Origin: an uncultured Bacteroidales bacterium
GTDB taxonomy: Bacteria; Bacteroidota; Bacteroidia; Bacteroidales; Bacteroidaceae
Direction: 5' to 3'
NCBI GenBank assembly: GCA_902768605.1
Contig: CACXLY010000024.1
Coordinates: 1-31,111, forward strand
DNA length: 31,111 bases
The notes under the pieces are model-generated. The model was given only the letters and a program-made list of their open reading frames with translations. It had not been told where the DNA came from and did no database searches. Positions 8,962 to 15,049 of this stretch are shown here, one piece after another (positions within the stretch are counted from its first letter, which is position 1; each line of letters opens with the position of its first letter). A program made the position numbers and the translations under genes.

Positions 8962-9327
8962 TCATTCATCTTTGGCGAATGTCGTCTTGACGATGCTCGT
9001 CAGCAGCTTAATTAATTCTCGACAGTCTTTGAGCAGATTGTCTCCCTGCTCTGGGGTTAAGTATTCAGTCGCTTGCAGCAGTTCTATCCAGTATTCACTT
9101 TCACTTGCTTCTTTCAGCGAGATGTTCATCTTCGTTCCGAAATCCGGTCGCGTCTGTCCTCGCAATGCTTCCTTTATGTTAGCTCCGATGCTTGTGCCGC
9201 ACCGCAGCAGTTGTTTCGACATATCATATTCACATTTCTCCTTAATCAAGTATTTCCTGAGATTCACACAGCGGACGGCAAAAGCAAAGCTCTTCATCAG
9301 TACAGCATTGGTCTCAGCATCCCTCAT
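8962..9327 (-). CDS. Four-helix-bundle protein of the 23S rRNA intervening-sequence (S23/IVP) family
   Basis: The 121-residue, entirely helical product carries the family's hallmark pattern: KSFAFAVRCVNLRKYL, then MSKQLLRCGTSIGANIKEAL, then DFGTKMNISLKEASESEYWIELL and a C-terminal LLTSIVKT helix. Members were first found inside 23S rRNA intervening sequences. They are also related to the accessory Avd proteins of diversity-generating retroelements. The cellular role of stand-alone copies is unknown. The gene is placed between the DUF2764 and A genes of the ATPase operon, where no such gene is expected. It is enclosed by A/T-rich inverted arms. The start codon touches the arm, and the 30-nt gap to the upstream gene consists only of repeat. 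The 6-bp string ATGAGG occurs both at the start codon and just after the stop. It is best read as a passenger, not an ATPase subunit. Confidence 0.9.
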   Translation of the reverse strand: MRDAETNAVLMKSFAFAVRCVNLRKYLIKEKCEYDMSKQLLRCGTSIGANIKEALRGQTRPDFGTKMNISLKEASESEYWIELLQATEYLTPEQGDNLLKDCRELIKLLTSIVKTTFAKDE

Positions 9328-9360
9328 AATTATGAATTGTGAATTATGAATTGTGAATTA
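9324..9360. repeat. Right A/T arm of the element holding the IVP gene
   Basis: The stretch starts ctcataattatgaattgtga and is in inverted orientation to 8911-8946. It closely matches 10269-10303, the right arm of the empty element. It includes the start codon of the IVP gene and the stop codon of the DUF2764 gene (9358-9360), so the repeat sets both gene ends. Confidence 0.8.
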
Positions 9361-10200
9361 TATTGTGAATTCTTCGGGGACTTGCGCCTCGCTGCGAAGG
9401 TCGTTGATTATCTTCTGGAAGGTTTCCTTGCCCTGCTCGACGTCGAGTTTCGCCCAGCGTTGCTGCATCGCGAGTTTGCAGAGGTAAGCGAAGACGGCTT
9501 CCATGTTGAAGGGCTCGAAGAAGGTGCGTTCGTCGAGCCATATCCACTTGAAGGCGTCTATCATCTTCTCTTTGCGGACGGGGTCTTCCTCCTCGACGAT
9601 CTTCATGAGCTGAGGGATGTAGTCGAGTTCGTGACTGAGGTTGAAGTCCTTCGTCTTGTTCTCGCGTATCATCTCCTGCACTTCGCCCTCGCCTTTGATG
9701 AAATCGCCGACACTCCAGCCCTGTGCGCGTGCCAGCATGGCTGTGAGGACGTTGGTGATGTCGAGGTTGAGCTTGTACCAGCGGCGCATCATGCGGTTGG
9801 GGCAGGTGCGGATAGCGTAGTCGAGGAACTGGTAGGCCATCTCGTCCTCGGGGAAGTAGCCTGCCTTGTCCTTGTTGAATGCGTACTCACGCGCAAAGAT
9901 ACTCATGAAGGCTGGGTAGCGGTGCACGTTGAAGTTGAGTTCTGTGGCGCTGGTGATGAGGTCGCGCAGCTGGTCGAGCGTGAAGTTGCCCCACTGGTCG
10001 ATGCTTGCGTCGGGATTCTTGAGGAGCTTGACGAGGTTGCTGCAGTCGAACTGCAGGAAGAAGTAGAAGAGCAGCTTCTTGTCGAGCGGCGTGAGCTGTT
10101 CGTCGCACTGCTCGCGCATGTCCTCGATGCTGAGGCCCGGCTTCGCGTCCTTCAGGTCGATGTCCGGCAAGCCGGCTATCATGCAATAGTAATTGGCCAT
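9358..10200 (-). CDS. DUF2764 family protein, V/A-ATPase operon component
   Basis: The 280-residue product starts MANYYCMIAGLPDI, the usual opening of the DUF2764 family. This family is encoded in Bacteroidetes V/A-ATPase operons between subunits E and A. It is mostly helical, with a strongly conserved WYKLNLDITNVL segment around 140-155 and no signal peptide. The position, and the lack of a classical C subunit in these operons, suggest that it takes the place of the C/d-type subunit linking the V1 stalk to the membrane ring. That role is inferred, not shown. The last codons (EFTI) and the stop are made of A/T repeat sequence, so the native C-terminus may have been replaced when the repeat arrived. 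The subunit E gene lies 100 nt upstream across a second A/T inverted element. Confidence 0.9.
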   Translation of the reverse strand: MANYYCMIAGLPDIDLKDAKPGLSIEDMREQCDEQLTPLDKKLLFYFFLQFDCSNLVKLLKNPDASIDQWGNFTLDQLRDLITSATELNFNVHRYPAFMSIFAREYAFNKDKAGYFPEDEMAYQFLDYAIRTCPNRMMRRWYKLNLDITNVLTAMLARAQGWSVGDFIKGEGEVQEMIRENKTKDFNLSHELDYIPQLMKIVEEEDPVRKEKMIDAFKWIWLDERTFFEPFNMEAVFAYLCKLAMQQRWAKLDVEQGKETFQKIINDLRSEAQVPEEFTI

Positions 10201-10206
10201 CTTTTT

Positions 10207-10303
10207 TTAATTCATAATTGTTAATTCATAATTCATAATTAATGCCTTCGCTTGACTAAGGGCGTAGCCTCATTATGAATTGTGAATTATGAATTATGCA
10301 TTA
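10207..10303. repeat. Empty A/T inverted-repeat element between subunit E and DUF2764 genes
   Basis: The left arm 10207-10242 and the right arm 10269-10303 are inverted copies of tgaattatgaatt words around a core of 26 nt (tgccttcgcttgactaaggg...). Both arms nearly match those that surround the IVP gene 900 bp away, in the same orientation. The stop codon of the subunit E gene (10301-10303) lies at the very end of the right arm. The transcript could fold into a long hairpin here. Confidence 0.85.
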
Positions 10304-10888
10304 GAATAACATTTCAACGAGCTGCGGACGCAGGAAGTTTTTGAAGTAGGTTTCGAACTCTTCTTTGCCGAAGTTCACTTTGTAGCTGCCGTCGGCCGGG
10401 GCGATGGAGAACAGGGTGTCCTTGCCGTTGACCTTGTTGATGGTTACGCCCTTGTCGAGGAGCGCCTTTGCCTTGGCGGCGAAATAGGCCTTGAGGCTGT
10501 CGGCTTCGCTGCTGGAGATGACGATGGGTTCGTTGGCAGACCATTTCTCGGCCAGAGCGACAGCAAACTGCCCGAGGAAGTCGGGGCTTGCGGTGAGGCC
10601 CTTGACGGCTTCCTTGACGACGCCGTCGGTGAGCACGTTCGTCACTTCGCTCTTGAGTGCGCTAAGCGCTTGCCCTGTGTACATCTTGAGCTCGCTGCGT
10701 GTGTTGGCAGCGGTCTCGCTGGCCTGCTTCTGCGCTTGGGCCGTGATGTCCTGTGCTTGCTGGCGGGCCTGTTCCAGTATTTTCTCTGCTTGCCCCTTTG
10801 CTTCGGCGATGATGCGTTCGGCTTCTGCCTGTCCCTTTTCCACGCCTTCGCGCAGGATTTTCTCGGTGAGTTCTTGTATCTTTTCCAT
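10301..10888 (-). CDS. ntpE: V/A-type ATPase subunit E (peripheral stalk)
   Basis: The 195-residue product has a long N-terminal helix (about 1-90) rich in Ala, Gln, Glu and Lys (EAERIIAEAKGQAEKILEQA), the typical coiled coil of the E subunit. It is followed by a globular C-terminal domain (about 100-195) that caps the A3B3 head. Subunit E normally pairs with subunit G/H in the peripheral stalk; no G gene is visible, as is usual in this phylum. It is the first gene of the operon. The start is chosen because it follows a plausible promoter at 10921-10960 and no earlier in-frame start is likely. The sequence upstream of the ATG is A/T-rich, as in other Bacteroidetes genes. Confidence 0.92.
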   Translation of the reverse strand: MEKIQELTEKILREGVEKGQAEAERIIAEAKGQAEKILEQARQQAQDITAQAQKQASETAANTRSELKMYTGQALSALKSEVTNVLTDGVVKEAVKGLTASPDFLGQFAVALAEKWSANEPIVISSSEADSLKAYFAAKAKALLDKGVTINKVNGKDTLFSIAPADGSYKVNFGKEEFETYFKNFLRPQLVEMLF

Positions 10889-10920
10889 TATTATAATGTA
10901 TATTTGTTCATTTTACGGCG

Positions 10921-10960
10921 CGAAGATACAAATTTTAACTGGGATTTCCATACATATCAA
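10921..10960 (-). promoter_or_regulatory. Probable promoter of the V/A-ATPase operon
   Basis: On the minus strand a TTG (10960-10958) is followed after 20 nt by TAAAATTTG (10937-10929), close to the Bacteroidetes -33 and -7 elements (TTTG and TAnnTTTG, here with one extra base). A second near match, TATCTTCG at 10928-10921, overlaps it. Either would start the transcript about 30-40 nt before the subunit E start codon. Confidence 0.45.
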
Positions 10961-10962
10961 CG

Positions 10963-11004
10963 AAAAAATTGCCCTATCTGTCATTATCTGAACAGAAAGG
11001 GCAA
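10963..11004 (-). terminator. Intrinsic terminator after the alpha-L-fucosidase gene
   Basis: The stem ttgccct (10969-10975) pairs with agggcaa (10998-11004), and inner pairing extends it (atctgt with acagaa, imperfect). On the minus strand six T follow (10968-10963). It lies 16 nt after the fucosidase stop codon and just before the ATPase promoter. Confidence 0.8.
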
Positions 11005-11019
11005 ATGGCTGATTGCTTT

Positions 11020-12393
11020 TTAATAGACGCCCACCTCGGAGAGGGCGAGTTTGCCGTGATGTCGCATGACGGTGATGCGCACTTTCTCAGCCTTGACGGC
11101 CGGGAAGCGGTGCTGCTTGACGCGGCATTCGGGAGCGAGGCCTTCGAAGATGGTATGCCAGCGCTTGCCCTTCTTGTATTCGACCTTGTAGGTCTGTATG
11201 CTGCCCTTCGTCTCCTCGACGATGGTGACGAGCGAGATACTCCTCTTGCCCTGCAGGTCCACCTCCCACCACGGCTCTTCGATGGTGGGGTGCGAGGTCC
11301 AGCCTGATGAGAAGTCGTCGTCGTTGGCAAAGTCGCCCAGGCCGTAGTCATAGCTCCAGCTGTACTCCGTGGGCTTTTGCTTGGCGATGTTCTGCCGCGT
11401 GATGGGTGCGTCGCATTCGGGGAGGGGCCTCGTGGGGCCGTCGTGCTTCCACATCTGGCCTATCTGGCGAAGTGCCTCGACGGCGTTGTCGTCCATCCTG
11501 CCCTCGCGATTGGGGGCGACGTTGAGGATGAAGTTGCAGTAGGCTTCGTTGTAGGGGCGGATGTTCTCCTCGACGAGCCAGCGTACGCTCTTCAGCTTGT
11601 CGGTGGGCATCGATTCTTTCCAGAACCATGTCCGCTGGATACTGAGGCAGGCGAGCGCCGGCAGGCGGTTCTCGCTGGTACTTATCTTCTGGCCTGCTCC
11701 CTGCTCATAGCTCTTGATGTCGGTGTAGAAGAGGGCCTCGCGGGGATATTTGGCGGCGTTGAGGTCCATGAGGAGACAGTTCGGTTGGAGGCTCTTGACG
11801 TAGTCGTATATCTCGGGGAAGGAAATTTCGTCGTACGAGATGCGCGACCAGGGGGCGTCCCAGCCGTCGATGATGAGGGCGGTGATGTCGCCGTACTGGG
11901 TGAGAAGCTCGCGCAGCTGCTCCTTGATGAACTTGGTGTGCTCGGGCTTGATGTGGCCGGGGCGGATGCGGTGGTGGGTGTCGAGGATGCTGAAGTAGAG
12001 CATCACGGCAAGGCCTTCCTGTCGGAAGGCATCGACATACTGGCGGACGACGTCGACGTGGGCGGGCGACTGCATGGAGTTGTAGTCGGTCGTCTTCGTG
12101 TCCCAGATGCAGAAGCCGCTATGGTGCTTGGTGGTGAGGCAGCCGTAGGTCATGCCCGCTGCCTTGGCGGCCTGGGCCCATTGGCGGCAGTCGAGTCGGG
12201 TAGGGGCAAAGGAGGAGACGGGCATGTCGGGGTCGGGCCAGTCCTCGATGGAATAGGTGGGCATGTTGTAGTGGATGAACATGCCGAAGCGCAGGTCGAC
12301 GAAGGCTTGCTGCAACTCGCGCAGGGACTTCTGCTGCGCTGCTGCCAGCAGGGCCGTCAGCAGGAGGGAAGAAAGCAGGATGATTCGTTTCAT
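11020..12393 (-). CDS. GH29 alpha-L-fucosidase with C-terminal discoidin-like domain
   Basis: The 457-residue product has a signal peptide (about 1-20, ending LLAAAQ), so it acts outside the cytoplasm, probably in the periplasm or at the surface. The GH29 barrel shows the usual landmarks: RFGMFIHYN at about 35-43, LTTKHHSGFCIWD at about 86-98, and ALIIDGWDAPW at about 172-182, in which D176 is the likely nucleophile. The barrel ends at CNFILNVAPNREG. Family members release terminal alpha-L-fucose from glycans with retention of configuration. Residues about 350-457 (SSGWTSHPTIEEPWWEVDL...VRITV) form an F5/8 type C-like domain that may bind glycan. It stands alone between two hairpins, 393 nt from the next upstream gene. 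The upstream gap is filled with repeats and shows no clear promoter. Its specificity within GH29 cannot be told from the sequence. Confidence 0.93.
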   Translation of the reverse strand: MKRIILLSSLLLTALLAAAQQKSLRELQQAFVDLRFGMFIHYNMPTYSIEDWPDPDMPVSSFAPTRLDCRQWAQAAKAAGMTYGCLTTKHHSGFCIWDTKTTDYNSMQSPAHVDVVRQYVDAFRQEGLAVMLYFSILDTHHRIRPGHIKPEHTKFIKEQLRELLTQYGDITALIIDGWDAPWSRISYDEISFPEIYDYVKSLQPNCLLMDLNAAKYPREALFYTDIKSYEQGAGQKISTSENRLPALACLSIQRTWFWKESMPTDKLKSVRWLVEENIRPYNEAYCNFILNVAPNREGRMDDNAVEALRQIGQMWKHDGPTRPLPECDAPITRQNIAKQKPTEYSWSYDYGLGDFANDDDFSSGWTSHPTIEEPWWEVDLQGKRSISLVTIVEETKGSIQTYKVEYKKGKRWHTIFEGLAPECRVKQHRFPAVKAEKVRITVMRHHGKLALSEVGVY

Positions 12394-12397
12394 AGGG

Positions 12398-12440
12398 GTT
12401 GATGGGATTGATGGGCTGAATGGGGTTAATGGGTTTGATG
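12398..12440. repeat. 9-bp tandem repeat just before the fucosidase start codon
   Basis: About five imperfect copies of a 9-bp unit (ttgatggga, ttgatgggc, tgaatgggg, ttaatgggt, ttgatg) lie immediately upstream of the fucosidase ATG. They fall in its 5' leader, where changes in copy number could alter translation. Confidence 0.7.
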
Positions 12441-12467
12441 TGAGGGGGCCACTGGAGGGGTCGGACG

Positions 12468-12679
12468 TTCCTTGCTGTGGCGTCGGGCGTTCCTTGCTGT
12501 AGCGTTTGGCTTTCCTTGCTGTGGCGTCGGACGTTCCTTGCTGTGGCGTCGAATTCCCCCTTAAGGGGGGGGTAGGGGGCTAATAAGGCTAATAAGGCCA
12601 ATAAGGCTAATAAGGCCAATAAGTCCCTTGCTGTGGCGTCGAATTCCCCCTAAAGGGGATAGGGGGTCCCTTGCTGTGG
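12468..12679. repeat. 22-bp period repeat array with GAATTCCCCC elements
   Basis: The core ttccttgctgtggcgtcg starts at 12468, 12490, 12512 and 12534, exactly 22 bp apart. Variant copies start at 12624 and 12667. A palindromic element gaattcccccttaagggggg follows at 12551, with a second copy at 12641. Between them, 12581-12622 holds a 9-bp tandem repeat (aataaggct/aataaggcc). The same 22-bp unit is found inverted at 20820-20940. Together with 12398-12440 and the hairpin at 12710, this accounts for most of the 393-bp gap between genes. Confidence 0.85.
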
Positions 12680-12709
12680 CGTTTTTGCCGGCGACGTGTT
12701 TCTATAGCA

Positions 12710-12749
12710 ATAAGTACGTGTCATCATTGGCTGAGGGACACGTACTTAT
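12710..12749 (-). terminator. Probable terminator hairpin after the fasciclin lipoprotein gene
   Basis: A perfect 13-bp inverted repeat (ataagtacgtgtc at 12710-12722 and gacacgtacttat at 12737-12749) has a 14-nt loop, 37 nt after the stop codon at 12787. No T-run follows on the minus strand, so it may stabilise the mRNA end instead. Confidence 0.55.
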
Positions 12750-12786
12750 CTATGACGTTTCTATTGGCAGTCGGTCAGGTGTCGGT

Positions 12787-14943
12787 TTACCAGATGTCCT
12801 CCGGGCGCTCGGGGCTGTCGAAGATTTCCTTCGGACAGTACTCGAAGTAGTCGAGGTAGAGCTCAGGCCTGGAGAGGTCGGGCTGCACGGACTTGAAGCG
12901 GACGTAGTAGGTCTGCCCTGGGTCGAGCGTCTGGCGCACGATGATGTGGCGGCTGCAGTTGTTCTTGGCGCGTGCTGTCGTCGAGTTCATCTCGGTCTCG
13001 TGACGCGTGGCCTTCATCAGACCGTGGTTACGGAGCTTATGGTCGATATCGATGATTTCGTCCTCCTCCTTGCCGCTGTCCTGCAGGTCGCCCCATGTGG
13101 CGCCCTCACCGAAGAACCTCTCCACGTTGTACGTCATGTTGATGGGGATGCCTGCCACGGGTAGGTTGTTGGGGTCGCTACCGAAATAAACCTGCACGAT
13201 GCCGCGTGCCGCCGTGGCAAGCAACTTGTAGCGGAACTCGTAGGTATTGCGTTTGGGGACGGGCGGCAGGCGGAACATGATGTCGAAGTGGCCGAATGCC
13301 TTGTCCTCGTCGCCGCTGTAGTTGGCCCACGGTGTCTTATAGCCGTTGTAGTGGATGAAGTGGGTCTCCTCGTTCAGTACCCTCATGTTGTCGAAGTAGT
13401 TGTATCGGTTGTAGAGGGACACGAAGACGTGCTGCCACTTGCCCAGCGGGCTGTCGGCGCGGCGTATGCCGTTGGTGATGGCCTCGGGGAAGAGGGCGAA
13501 GAGGTCGAAACGTATGCGCTCCTTGCTCAAGTCGTTGCGCACGACGTCGGTATAGGCGAGGGGCTGGTCGATGGGATAGATGCAGGCGTTGACGATGTCG
13601 CTGACCACTGCCATCTCGCTCTGCGTCTGGATGAGGACGCCGCGCTTCTCGGGAGCGCAGTAGCTCTCATGGCCGTCCTCTGTGATGCCGTTGTTCCTCT
13701 GAGGGAATGTGTTGAGGTAGATGCCCTGGCTCTCAGGGCTCTCGTAAATTTTGATGAGGCGGTCGCCGCCGAATACGGGATACCACTCCATCACGGGGAT
13801 AGTGTACTTCGAGGGCGAGCTGTAGCTGTAGCCCAGCTCGTTGCAGTGGTGCACGAGCTTGTTGGCTGGAATTCTCATGGGCAGGACGTGGTAGGCCACC
13901 CACTGATACAGCATGTTCTTTGGCGAGCGGTAATCGGTATTGACAACATAGCCGCCGTCGCTGATGTACATATTGTTCGAGGCAATCCAGTCCTGCAGTT
14001 TCTCCACAGCATCGTTCTCGGTAGGGTCGATGCCCTGTGACCTCCAGAACTCGTCCGTCTCGCAGAAGATGGTGAAGCCGTACTTGCGGTGCTCGGGAGC
14101 GTGAGCGTCGGGATCGCCCGCCGTGGCAGACATGTCGCCGCCACTCTTCGACTGGTAATCCTTCATATCGAGGTTCTCGCCTTCCGCCTGATACAAGGCC
14201 TCGTAGGCCTCGTCACGTACAGCGCTCAGCGTGTCCATAAAGCCGCAGGCCTGCAATGCCTTGGCAAACATCAGGTAGCCGTCGCGCTTCTCGTCGAGTA
14301 TAATCTGGAGATAGCGGGCGAGTGACTCGTCCTTGGGTGCTATCACCTTATGCAACTTGTGCAAGACACCATTGATGACCGGAATGTCGCAGTTGATGGG
14401 GTCGATGGGACACTCCTTGTCGAGGAAGATGGTGTCACCCTTCGCCTGACTCACCGTCAGCTTGTGGTCGTATATATTGGGCAGAGGGAACTCTGCATTC
14501 GTTTTTCCGTTTGCAATTGTGGTAATCACATCGATGGTGTATCGCTGCGACTCCATGTCTCCACCGTCGATGACGGTGTTCTGCACGACAACCTTTCGTA
14601 CAGAGTCAAGTTTTCTTTCGTCTTTGAATGCGTCCCACGAAGGTTCGCTTATCAGGCCTTGTTCGACAAGGTCCTTCAAGTATTCGTTGATGGCTTCGTT
14701 TGTCAGGGCGAAGCATGTGTAGTTACCACGCGCTGTCAACAGCTGGTAAACCGAGGACCTACTCCTTCCACTCACAGGCACCACCTTTGTCAACTCCAGA
14801 TACTGCGAATAGTCTGGGTGCGCTTCAAGATAACTGGCAACAGTGTGTTCCGTGAAAACATAACGCGCAGAGGTGTCAATGTCCTCCGTGCATGAACATA
14901 TAATAAAGATTAGGGCGGTAAGTGAAAGTATGAGCTTCCTCAT
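12787..14943 (-). CDS. Lipoprotein with two fasciclin (FAS1)-like domains
   Basis: The 718-residue product starts with a lipoprotein signal peptide. The likely lipobox is ICSC, with modification at Cys 18, so the protein should be anchored in a membrane and perhaps surface exposed. Residues about 27-210 look like a first FAS1 domain: YVFTEHTVASYLEAHPDY, NYTCFALTNEAINEYL and the closing VINGVLHKLHKVI motif. Residues about 215-475 look like a second, longer FAS1 domain (GYLMFAKALQACGFMDTL, TIFCETDEFWRSQGI, YQWVAYHVLPM, VNACIYPIDQPLAYTDVV). The C-terminal part, about 485-718, seems to be a beta-rich domain without a name I can give. FAS1 lipoproteins in Bacteroidetes often sit beside glycan-uptake loci; the role here, adhesion or glycan binding, is inferred. 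Hairpins lie on both sides, so it is probably a single transcription unit. Confidence 0.8.
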   Translation of the reverse strand: MRKLILSLTALIFIICSCTEDIDTSARYVFTEHTVASYLEAHPDYSQYLELTKVVPVSGRSRSSVYQLLTARGNYTCFALTNEAINEYLKDLVEQGLISEPSWDAFKDERKLDSVRKVVVQNTVIDGGDMESQRYTIDVITTIANGKTNAEFPLPNIYDHKLTVSQAKGDTIFLDKECPIDPINCDIPVINGVLHKLHKVIAPKDESLARYLQIILDEKRDGYLMFAKALQACGFMDTLSAVRDEAYEALYQAEGENLDMKDYQSKSGGDMSATAGDPDAHAPEHRKYGFTIFCETDEFWRSQGIDPTENDAVEKLQDWIASNNMYISDGGYVVNTDYRSPKNMLYQWVAYHVLPMRIPANKLVHHCNELGYSYSSPSKYTIPVMEWYPVFGGDRLIKIYESPESQGIYLNTFPQRNNGITEDGHESYCAPEKRGVLIQTQSEMAVVSDIVNACIYPIDQPLAYTDVVRNDLSKERIRFDLFALFPEAITNGIRRADSPLGKWQHVFVSLYNRYNYFDNMRVLNEETHFIHYNGYKTPWANYSGDEDKAFGHFDIMFRLPPVPKRNTYEFRYKLLATAARGIVQVYFGSDPNNLPVAGIPINMTYNVERFFGEGATWGDLQDSGKEEDEIIDIDHKLRNHGLMKATRHETEMNSTTARAKNNCSRHIIVRQTLDPGQTYYVRFKSVQPDLSRPELYLDYFEYCPKEIFDSPERPEDIW

Positions 14944-14990
14944 TGTTGTATTCTGTTTTGTTGTTTGCTATGATTAGCAGTTATTAAGAG

Positions 14991-15027
14991 ATTCTCTTGG
15001 TCAGGCACGAGGCCTGACCAAGAGAAT
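14991..15027 (-). terminator. Terminator-like perfect 15-bp hairpin after the giant discoidin protein gene
   Basis: attctcttggtcagg (14991-15005) pairs perfectly with cctgaccaagagaat (15013-15027) around a 7-nt loop. It lies 22 nt after the stop codon at 15050 and 47 nt before the next start codon. No T-run follows. The stability and position still make it a likely transcript end. Confidence 0.65.
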
Positions 15028-15049
15028 TAAGAGAGTTTATCTTTCGATA

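Noticed and set aside
8962..9327. IVP gene as a genuine subunit of the V/A-ATPase
   Set aside because: The product clearly belongs to the S23/IVP four-helix family and not to D, G or F subunits. Its repeat-bounded position fits a passenger better.
12119..12619. A 166-codon minus-strand frame upstream of and overlapping the fucosidase start
   Set aside because: Its product is a translation of the 9-bp and 22-bp repeats (LALLALL, DATARN, PINPIQ) and it then runs out of frame through the fucosidase gene. It is a repeat artefact.
12468..12679. Possible CRISPR array
   Set aside because: Units repeat back to back every 22 bp with no variable spacers, and no cas gene is present.
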